Positions 24,389 to 32,400 of a stretch of 33,122 nucleotides of DNA are shown here, in pieces. The stretch is from Verrucomicrobiota bacterium (GTDB lineage Bacteria; Verrucomicrobiota; Verrucomicrobiia; Limisphaerales; VHDF01). Position numbers and translations under genes: made by a program. The notes under the pieces were generated by a model. That model searched no databases. It saw only the letters and a list, made by a program, of their open reading frames with translations, and was not told the DNA's origin. The stretch is from positions 1 to 33,122 of the forward strand of contig VHDF01000049.1 of NCBI GenBank assembly GCA_016871495.1, read 5' to 3'. The stretch's first letter is position 1; every line of letters starts with the position of its first letter.

Positions 24389-26725
24389 CTAAAACACTTT
24401 GGAGTAACCCACCCCGAATTGGAAGCGGCCGCTGTCGCTGGTGAAGCGGTCGTGCGTGATGGGAATGCCGTAGTCCAGACGCAAAGGCGCGCCGAACTGG
24501 GGGATTTCGAGTCGAATGCCAAAACCGAAATTGTCGTAGTAAAACGGCTCCTCTCGGGAACGGTTGGGATTGAAACTGAACGAACTGCGATAGACGTTGC
24601 CGACGTCGTAAAAGGCCGCGAAACGAAGGCGTGAAATGATGGGAATGCTGTATTCCAGCGAACCGAACCAGTAAGTCTCACCGCCGATCGGCTCGCCGTT
24701 GATGTCCTTCGGCCCGGCGTGCCGGTATTTGTAACCGCGGAGCGTGTTGGCGCCGCCGAGGAACCAGCGGTCGAAAAGCGGAACCCGGTCGGAATCCCCA
24801 TGCGATTCGACGGCACCGATATTGCCAGCGATCTCAATGATGTGGCTCGGCCAGAAGCCCCGGAAATACCAGGCCGTGTTGAAGTCGATCTTGTAAAAAT
24901 CAGTGTCTCCCCCGAAAGGCCCGCCGGCATAGGCGGTTTCGATCGAGGAACGCTGGCCCTTGTTGGGGAGGCGCACGCTGTTGCGCGTGTCGTAGATGAT
25001 GGAAGGCCCGACCTTCGAGACAAGCCGGCTGCCTTCCTCCCGCTTGAATTCGTCCGAGGCGTTGACGTCCACGTCCCGGATGTCGATGTTCTCGATCGTG
25101 TAGCTCAACCCGACGGCGAGGTCCCTCGTGATCGCCTTGACCAGGCCGAAGCGCGCCCCGGTCTGCTGCTGCTCATAAATGTCGCTCAGGTAATTCAACT
25201 CGCGGTGATAGAGGTCGACCTCAAAGCGCAGCCGTTGATTGAGAAACCAGGGCTCGACGAAGGAGATCACGAAATCTTTGCGGCGGGTTCCCAGCGTGGC
25301 GCGAATGCGGAACCGCTGGCCGCCGCCTCGGAAATAGGGTGGATTGAAAAGGTCGAAATTCCCCTGGGTCAGACCGACGAAACCAATCAGGTTGTCGATG
25401 GTGCTGAAGCCGGCCCCGATGTCGAACGAACCCGTGGTGCCCTCCTCCAGCGCCAGGACCAAATTCTTGCGGTTGGACACGTCGGTCGGCTCGATCTCGG
25501 TGTCGATCTTGGCGAAATACTGCATCTGCCCGAGAATGTTGGTGCTGTCTTTCACCCGCACCATGTCGAACACTTCCCCGGGGGAAATGGCCAACTCGCG
25601 CCGAATCACCCGGTCCTTGGTGATGGTGTTCCCCCGGATTTCAATCTTTTCGACGTAGGACTTGTCGCCCTCCTCGATGTCGTAGAGCATGTCAATCGTT
25701 CCCGTCTCAATGTTCGCGCTCTTAATCGGGCGGACGACGGTATCGATGTAGCCTCGGGAGCCATAAAAATCCGTCAGCGAGAGGTGATCCCTTTGCAGCG
25801 CTTTCGGAGTGAACGTTTGCCCGGGCGCCATTTTCAAAGCGGCAAGGAGATCGTTCGTCGGGAACAGCTTGTTTCCTTTGAACGACACCGTGCCGACTTT
25901 GTATTGCTTCCCTTCAAAGACGTCGAAATGGATGACCATGCGATGGGCGGAAACCTGGTCGAATCGGACATCTTTCAACTCGAAATCGACATAGCCCTCG
26001 CCTTGATAGAATTCCCGGATTCGCTCCTTGTCCTCGTCAAGCTGGTCGTCCTTCAACACCCCGCTCCCGGTGAGCCATGAGAACATCCAGTGGCGGCGGG
26101 TCTTGACCACCCTCCGCAGCTTCTTCTGCTTGAAGGCTTCCGCGGCGTCAAAATCGATACGCTCGATTTTCACTTTTGGAGACTCGGCGATTTCGAAGGT
26201 CACCGTGCCCCGTCCCGTGGCAGCCGTCACCACGGGAACCGCCTTGACTTCCGTCTTTTGGAGGCCGGCCTTCTGATACATCTTCTTAATTTCCAGCGCA
26301 TCGAGGGCGAGCTTGGATTCATTCATGGGCTCGCCCACCTTCGAGGTAACCTTCTTTTGCAGCTTGGTCCGGCTGTACTTTTTATTCCCGTCGAAGCGGA
26401 TGTCGGTCAGGAGCGGCTTGCCCTGGAGCACATAAGTCAGAACGACGCCGTCCGTTCCGGTCTCCTCCAGGCTGACCTGAATGTTGTAAAAGAAACCGGT
26501 CCCGTAGAGATTGTGGATATCGTTATCCACCGACGCCTTTTCGTAGGGCTCGTTGAGTTTGACCCGGATATTGGCCTTGGCGAGTTCGTCGCTGACAGCA
26601 GGAGGGCCGACGTGCTTGATCTGGATGCCGCGAACGGTGCGGCGAAGTTGGGCGTGGGAATCTCCAGGCCAGAGAACGATGGCGCAGGCGAAGAGGAGAA
26701 CGCTGAGTCGGTGAAGTACGGTCAT
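24389..26725 (-). CDS. bamA: Outer-membrane protein assembly factor BamA
   Basis: 778 residues from the ATG at 26725, which gives a clean signal peptide (MTVLHRLSVLLFACAIVLWP, cleaved after SHA); a 19-codon longer reading overlaps dnaB and is rejected. Five POTRA repeats can be followed: starts near VRGIQIKHVG, LLTDIRFDGNKKYS, VKIERIDFDAAEAF, YKVGTVSFKGNKLF and YVEKIEIRGNTITK. The Omp85 barrel begins around FDIGAGFSTIDNLIG and includes the conserved loop-6 motif LRGYKYR. The chain ends GVGYSKVF with the terminal phenylalanine expected of barrel proteins. It inserts beta-barrels in the outer membrane. Co-transcribed with skp (9 nt) and 19 nt behind dnaB. Confidence 0.96.
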   Translation of the reverse strand: MTVLHRLSVLLFACAIVLWPGDSHAQLRRTVRGIQIKHVGPPAVSDELAKANIRVKLNEPYEKASVDNDIHNLYGTGFFYNIQVSLEETGTDGVVLTYVLQGKPLLTDIRFDGNKKYSRTKLQKKVTSKVGEPMNESKLALDALEIKKMYQKAGLQKTEVKAVPVVTAATGRGTVTFEIAESPKVKIERIDFDAAEAFKQKKLRRVVKTRRHWMFSWLTGSGVLKDDQLDEDKERIREFYQGEGYVDFELKDVRFDQVSAHRMVIHFDVFEGKQYKVGTVSFKGNKLFPTNDLLAALKMAPGQTFTPKALQRDHLSLTDFYGSRGYIDTVVRPIKSANIETGTIDMLYDIEEGDKSYVEKIEIRGNTITKDRVIRRELAISPGEVFDMVRVKDSTNILGQMQYFAKIDTEIEPTDVSNRKNLVLALEEGTTGSFDIGAGFSTIDNLIGFVGLTQGNFDLFNPPYFRGGGQRFRIRATLGTRRKDFVISFVEPWFLNQRLRFEVDLYHRELNYLSDIYEQQQTGARFGLVKAITRDLAVGLSYTIENIDIRDVDVNASDEFKREEGSRLVSKVGPSIIYDTRNSVRLPNKGQRSSIETAYAGGPFGGDTDFYKIDFNTAWYFRGFWPSHIIEIAGNIGAVESHGDSDRVPLFDRWFLGGANTLRGYKYRHAGPKDINGEPIGGETYWFGSLEYSIPIISRLRFAAFYDVGNVYRSSFSFNPNRSREEPFYYDNFGFGIRLEIPQFGAPLRLDYGIPITHDRFTSDSGRFQFGVGYSKVF

Positions 26726-26744
26726 TGCGTGGGGGGAACGCGCC

Positions 26745-28199
26745 TCAAACGTCCTCGGCGGAAACCTTCGCGGCGCTTTCAAATCGTGTGTAGCCTTTCA
26801 AAAACGTCAAGTGAACATCGCCCGTGGGTCCATTTCGTTGCTTGGCAATCAGCAAGTTGACGGGGACCGCATCGGACTCAGCCTGTGTTGCGGGCTCATC
26901 TTCCTCACCGCGGCTGGGTTTGTAAAGTAGAGCGACAAGGTCGGCATCTTGTTCAATCGCGCCCGATTCGCGCAAGTCGGAGAGCCGGGGCTTGCGATCC
27001 TTGTCTTTCTCCAATTCCCGGTTCAACTGGCTCAAGACCACGACAGGCACGTTGAGTTCCTTGGCCAAAGCCTTGACCCCGTTGGAGATATCGGCGATTT
27101 CCTGCTGGCGGTTTTCGGCGCGCCTCGCCGTCGAATGCAGCAATTGGAGGTAGTCCACCACCAACAATTTGATGCCGTGTTGCTGGGCCATCCGCCGGGC
27201 GCGGGCGCGCATTTGCAAAATAGAGAGCCCTGGTGTGTCGTCGATGATGAGCGGTGCCCCCGCCAGTTTGCCCGCTGCCAGAGTGAGTTTGGGGAAATCG
27301 CGCTCGGCCAGAAAACCGTCGCGAATGTCCCGCAAGTTCACCCTGGCGCGCGAACAGAGCATGCGCAAGACGAGGGACTCCGCCGTCATTTCCAAACTGA
27401 ACACACCCACCGGCAGCTTTTGATCCACGGCCACGGCCTCCGCGATGTTCATGGCCAAGGAGGTCTTGCCCATGCTGGGCCGGGCCGCGATGACGATCAT
27501 TTCGCCGCCATGCAGCCCGCTCGTCATTTTGTCCAGATCCGGAAATCCCGTCCCAATGCCGGTCAACATCCCCTGACGCTGATGAAAATCCTCGATGGTG
27601 CTGATGGCCTTGTGAACCAATTCCTTGATGCCGCTCGCTCCGGCCTCCGTGCGCTCCTCACTGATGCGCAAAATATCCCGTTCGACCTCGTCCAGCAGGG
27701 CGTCCACCTCGCCCTCATGTTCATGGACCCGCCCGATCACGTCGGAGCAGGTGCGGATCATTTTGCGGAGGACGGATTTCTCGCGGAGAATTTCGAGATA
27801 ATAAGGCAGGTGCGCGGCGGATGGAACGGCATCGACCAGCGCGGCGACATAGGCCAAGCCTCCGACCGCTTCGAGCTGGTTCTTGTCTTTCAGATGCTGC
27901 GGCACCGTGATGAGGTCAATGGCGAGCTTGGCGTCGTACATTTCGACGAGCGTCTCGTAGAGCGCACGGTGGCGGAGATCATAGAAGGATTCGGAGCCCG
28001 CTCTGAGTTTCTCGATGCAAAGTCCGATGTTTTCGGAAGGCGAGAGCAGGATGCAACCGAGCACGCCTTGCTCAGCCTCGTTGGAATGCGGGGGAAGGCG
28101 GTCGAGTCGCTGACCGGCGGCGGAGCTTGGGCGGACGCGCTTGGTTTTCTTCAGGTCGGCGGGAGGCGCGCCGGCGCCGGCTTCGGGCGTGTCGATCAT
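26745..28199 (-). CDS. dnaB: Replicative DNA helicase DnaB
   Basis: 484-residue hexameric 5'-3' helicase. The N-terminal DnaB-N domain runs from about 35 (PPHSNEAEQGVLGCILL) to 140 (LPYYLEILREKSVLRKMI). The RecA-like C-terminal domain starts with GIGTGFPDLDKMTSGLHGG, Walker A ARPSMGKTSLA, then GVFSLEMTAESLVLRML (motif H1a), Walker B LLVVDYLQLL, LSQLNRELEKD and the DLRESGAIEQDADLV arginine-finger region, and ends with KQRNGPTG. No intein was seen. The sequence lacks a clear Shine-Dalgarno. bamA follows 19 nt later, an uncommon but plausible partner. Confidence 0.97.
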   Translation of the reverse strand: MIDTPEAGAGAPPADLKKTKRVRPSSAAGQRLDRLPPHSNEAEQGVLGCILLSPSENIGLCIEKLRAGSESFYDLRHRALYETLVEMYDAKLAIDLITVPQHLKDKNQLEAVGGLAYVAALVDAVPSAAHLPYYLEILREKSVLRKMIRTCSDVIGRVHEHEGEVDALLDEVERDILRISEERTEAGASGIKELVHKAISTIEDFHQRQGMLTGIGTGFPDLDKMTSGLHGGEMIVIAARPSMGKTSLAMNIAEAVAVDQKLPVGVFSLEMTAESLVLRMLCSRARVNLRDIRDGFLAERDFPKLTLAAGKLAGAPLIIDDTPGLSILQMRARARRMAQQHGIKLLVVDYLQLLHSTARRAENRQQEIADISNGVKALAKELNVPVVVLSQLNRELEKDKDRKPRLSDLRESGAIEQDADLVALLYKPSRGEEDEPATQAESDAVPVNLLIAKQRNGPTGDVHLTFLKGYTRFESAAKVSAEDV

Positions 28200-28352
28200 C
28201 GAAGAAGGAAAACCGGGCCGGGCCGGAAAGACAACGTCAGGTTGTTGGAGTTATTCCCATCCAGGTTGTTCACGGATCAGGATGTTTGAAAACGATTCAA
28301 GGGCAAGGCCTTCGGAGCCGGCTTTCGGTGCTTCCGGAGGGTCACCCCCAAG

Positions 28353-28361
28353 TTATCCACA
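28353..28361 (+). promoter_or_regulatory. DnaA-box match TTATCCACA
   Basis: A perfect TTATNCACA 9-mer lies 154 nt upstream of dnaB. Only one good box is present (gttgttcacgg at 28263-28273 is a weak match), so an origin is unlikely; DnaA control of dnaB is a possibility. Confidence 0.45.
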
Positions 28362-28532
28362 GCGGCCCGGGAGAATCGAAGTTTTTTTGAACAAATCGCC
28401 GCGGTCAGGCGTCACACCAATGCCCATCGGATTTTGGTTTTCCGATGGCCATTCCCGCGAGTTTTACTGGCGGGAACCGCCGGTCCGCCAGCGGTTCTGG
28501 CGGAAAGGAGGGTTGGTTTGGTTGTTTGGGTG

Positions 28533-28567
28533 GGCGGGTGCCGCGAGGCACCCGCCTTCTTTTTTCG
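28533..28567 (+). terminator. Strong rho-independent terminator, plus strand
   Basis: Arms ggcgggtgcc (28533-28542) and ggcacccgcc (28547-28556) pair over 10 bp with loop gcga, a GNRA tetraloop, followed by ttcttttttcg. No plus-strand gene precedes it; both neighbours read leftwards. Confidence 0.85.
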
Positions 28568-28671
28568 TCAACGTTCGAAAGATCCTCAAACTCCCCCTGC
28601 TCTGAAAAGGAAGTCGCTCAACCCGCTCGCAACTTTTGGACTGGCTTCGGTGTATTCCATGGGGCCATCCG

Positions 28672-29448
28672 TCAACGGCCGCATTCCATTTCGGAAAAAA
28701 GCCGGATGCTTTTGAGCCGGATCGCACTCACCGGACTGGCGCCGGACGGCGCGGCCAGACAACCCCGGTAGCCTTCATCCGGGAGGAAGGGATGGAGGGT
28801 CCAATTCGCAGCAGGTTCTTGCGCCCCGCTGATCGCCATCAAGCGGCTGGTGCCATCGTGATCCACACGGGTCTCGATCCTCTCCGGCGCGAGCGAAAGT
28901 CCCGTTCCCAGGGCCTTGAGCACGCTTTCCTTGCGTGTCCAGCATTCGAAAAACGCGGCTTCCCGGCCGTGGGGTGGAATGCCGGCAATCCATTCCCGCT
29001 CGTGAAGCGTGAAAAAACGCTCCATGACGCCATTCGCGTCATGCATGGGGCGAATTCTTTCCACATCCACCCCGACTTCGCCAACTCGCGTGAACGCAAG
29101 GGCGCCAAACGCTCCAGAATGCGAAACATTGAAGTACCATGGAGTGTCCGGACAAGAGAGTTTCCCGTGCGGTCCGGCCTTGAATTCGACTTCAGCCGGT
29201 TCGCGGCGAATCAAACGGGCCGCGAGCATTCTCAACCAGGCGCGGGTTTGAACGAATCGAACCCGGTCTTCCCGCGCGCGAAAGCGCCCGGCCCGCTCGA
29301 TTTCCAACGCATCGAGAACGCGCAGAAAGGGTGCCGGACTCTCCACCGACAAGTCGAATTCGAGCAAAAGCACCCTGGCTTCCATGGCGGTGGACTCGAA
29401 GGCCGCCGACCAGCTTGCGCCAGGGTCAAGCACTTGGACCGGGATCAC
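28672..29448 (-). CDS. Sfp-type 4'-phosphopantetheinyl transferase
   Basis: Transfers the phosphopantetheine arm of CoA onto a carrier-domain serine. 258 residues from GTG 29448, 3 nt after the stop of the synthetase gene; the ATG at 29385 (MEARVLLLEFDLS) gives 237 residues and matches family N-termini better. Diagnostic motifs: FNVSHSGAFGALAF, VGVDVERIRP (magnesium-binding Asp/Glu), and FFECWTRKESVLKALGTGLS. Length suits the Sfp/HetI class rather than AcpS. Its position directly behind a carrier-domain protein strongly suggests that it activates that protein. Confidence 0.93.
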   Translation of the reverse strand: MIPVQVLDPGASWSAAFESTAMEARVLLLEFDLSVESPAPFLRVLDALEIERAGRFRAREDRVRFVQTRAWLRMLAARLIRREPAEVEFKAGPHGKLSCPDTPWYFNVSHSGAFGALAFTRVGEVGVDVERIRPMHDANGVMERFFTLHEREWIAGIPPHGREAAFFECWTRKESVLKALGTGLSLAPERIETRVDHDGTSRLMAISGAQEPAANWTLHPFLPDEGYRGCLAAPSGASPVSAIRLKSIRLFSEMECGR

Positions 29449-29451
29449 AAA

Positions 29452-32400
29452 TCAAAACAGGCGCACGCGGGCGTAGGAAATGGTTGAACTCTCCCCGGCG
29501 CGATGCCCAAGCATGTCGAGAAAACGGGACGGCTTGCTTCCGGCTCGAGGCGTGGCCGTGAAATAGCTGGTAAAAGGCTGGGCGAAGGGAATCGTGACGG
29601 GAGGCGAAAACGCGGCGTGGGCCCCGATTTCATGAACCCGATTCTCAGAGAGCGCGACACCGTTCGGTGCTTTTCCCGACCAATAATAGGCCACAAACAA
29701 CCGGCGGCCGGGCGCCTCATGAAATCGCGCCGCGGAAGCCACCGGTCCGGGAGCCTGCTCGGTGGACTCAACCAGCGTGGCGCGCCGGACCCAGCGGCCA
29801 TTCCGTAACACGCCGTAATAGAGACCGTGAGATTGCCTGGCCTGAGGAAAGAACGTCTCCCGCAATCGCTCGTCGATGGCGCGCTCCGTCCAGAGCAGAT
29901 GAATCTCGCCCCGCGCTCCAACCCATAAATCGCACGGCCAGACAAAACCGCCGGTTTTGTCGCGACTGGCGATTTCGATCCAATCCGCGAAAGGCCTTTT
30001 CGCAGCATCCGGAGTCCAGGTGTAAAAGAGCCGGCGAAAATCGTAATCCCAAGCTTGTCCCGTCAGCTTTCGCTTGTGTTCACGCCAGGCTTGATAGGGC
30101 TCGAGCACGTCACTGACCCCGAAGAAATGCACGGCGCGTCCGGCGATCGCCACATTGGGATAACAGAGTCGAATGGGTTGAGGGGTGTCATACTCGGCAC
30201 CCCAGGGCCATCGGAGCTGGCCTTGGGCGGTGCGCGATCCGTCCACCAGCGTCCATTCGGCATGTGTGTAACCGATGTTTTGGAACAGGATGTAGCTGTC
30301 GGTGAAAGGATCGGCGGCAAAACTCCGGTAGGAATGTTCCGTAAAACGGGGCTGGCCTTGCCAGCGAGGCTGCCATCGCGAGTCCGGCTCTCCCGACCCC
30401 TCCACCGGGAATCGATAGATCTCCGGGAGCGCGGGGCCTCCATTCGGCTCCGGCGGCCTGCCTAACGTGGGATTGGCTGACAACAACACGTTGCGGTTTT
30501 TCACCAGGACCAGGGGTGAAGGTTCGCGGGTCCTTCCGACGGGATCGGCCCAACGCTTCTGCCAACCCTGCTGATCGCGTTCGAGAAAGACCCAACGGCA
30601 GTTGTTTAATGGAGGTACGCCTTCGAGCGTTTCCAATCCGGCGGCAAAGACTTTGTCACCGGCTCGCACCAGGCTCGTGGAACCGGCACACCACATCGGC
30701 CCCGCCCCGTTTTGCGCAGGCTTGAACGCGTAAACGGTTTCCTCCACCTCCACTTTCGGCTGGAGGGGGTCCGAGGCGCCCTCCGCGCGGGTTGCGAATC
30801 CCAGGAGCACCGCAACCAGGAGGGCCGCCGGCGTGCCCATGAGTTTCGGGTGCGAAGGGAATCCTTCGTAAGTCAAACCCGGCTGCAAGCGTTCGTGCTT
30901 CATGACCACACTGTGGGGCAGAACCCGGGCGCCCGCTCCCACCTCAACGCCATACAACAGGAGCGCATTGCGCCCGATGCTGGCCCCGGCCCGGATCACA
31001 ATGGGATCCATTTTCAAAACACGGTCTTCGAAAGTGTGGGCTTGAAACAATCCATCCACCGTCGCGCCGTCTTCAAAAACGAACATGTCGGGATCCGCCA
31101 TGTCGTGGGCAAATTCTCCCCCAAAGACGACTCCCCGTCCAACCTTCATTCCGGTGCTTCGGAGCAGCCAGGGCAACAACGGGGTGCCTTCCACCAAGGC
31201 CACCAGGTCCACCGCAAGCAGGCTCCAACTCATGCACACAAAGTCCCATCGGCTCGCCCAACACGACCAAAGCGGGTGGAGTTGCGGGCGCACTTTTCCG
31301 AGCAACACCCATTTCAAAGCCAGCGCGGCCAGGAACGGCATCGCGATGGCCGCCAGTCCGAGCCAGGGCAGCCACAATCCGAACCACACGCTGGAAGGAA
31401 GCATGGAACTTCCCCAGGCCGCCCCCGCAATCCAAACTCCGCCCGCTGCCATCAGGGGAAGAGGCAGCGCGAAGCGGGCGCATTCCCAGAAGACACGGGA
31501 GCAAACCTTCACGAGAGAAGGGTGATGGGTGTCGCGCTGGTCGAATCCATGAACCTCCCGCCTCGGCAACGCAAAGGGAGGATCTCCGAACCAATCCTGG
31601 CCAGGTTTCAGATCGGCTCGTCCCGCCACCGTGCAAATACCAACCAGGATCCCCCCCGGCACGCTCTCGCCCAACCCCAACACGGCTCCATTTCCAATAA
31701 AGCTGTGGGAACCGATGCTCACCTTGTGCAGAAGGACTTCGCCCCTGGAGATACGGGGTCCGCCCGCATAAATGCCGTCGGCGCAAAACGCGTAGTCGCC
31801 GATCTCCAGCAGTTCCGGAAGACAATCGATCAAACCGCTCAATTCCGTGCCGCGCCCTACCCGCGCGCCCGCCAGACGCAGCCACCAAGGCCAGAAAAGT
31901 GTGCCATAAAGCCAGTCCCCGGCCCACTTGCACACGCCCGTCTTGATCCAGACTCGAATGAACTCGAAACTCCAGCGCGAGATCCTGCCCTCGGCAACGC
32001 GACCCAAAAGTCGAAGCAGGCCGGCCGCCAGCAACCAGGTCAACGGCACCGCGAGGATCTCCAAGACGGCCAGCCGGGCAAAGGACTGCCACGAGAAAGA
32101 AAGATTCCCGAACGAGGTGGCGCTCCCGAGACCCACCTCGTAACCCCAGACCAGCAGAGCGAGCTCGACCGGCAATGCCAGCACCCCAAACACCCCGGTA
32201 ACCGCAAGCAGGGTCAGCAATCCATGGAGGCGCGGAGATCGGATTCCGGCCGAACCCTTTGAGCCATCCCTCCACGTCGAATGCCCGACCGGCCGCGCGG
32301 GGACCCCGCGCCAACACTCGCCGGCCGGCACATGAGTTCCAGGCTCCAGCGACGCCATGGCTTCAAGCGTCGCACCAGATTCCAGATGACAACGGGGTCC

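Larger units (their letters stand above)
28200..28671. other. Structured spacer upstream of dnaB
   Basis: 472 nt with no gene recognised. It contains a DnaA-box match (28353-28361) and a run of hairpins on the plus strand: ccatcgga/tccgatgg (28424-28431, 28441-28448), tcccgc/gcggga (28453-28458, 28470-28475), ccgccag/ctggcgg (28485-28491, 28497-28503), ending in a terminator (28533-28567). A plus-strand small RNA of up to about 200 nt is possible, though no promoter is clear. Confidence 0.5.

Noticed and set aside
24719-26080. 453-codon plus-strand frame opposite bamA
   Set aside because: Antisense shadow; no recognisable motif.
28353-28361. A replication origin beside dnaB
   Set aside because: Only one good DnaA box and no AT-rich unwinding region or dnaA/dnaN nearby.
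30712-32262. 516-codon plus-strand frame opposite the synthetase
   Set aside because: Shadow rich in Arg, Gln and Pro; the opposite strand holds coherent membrane segments and repeat units.
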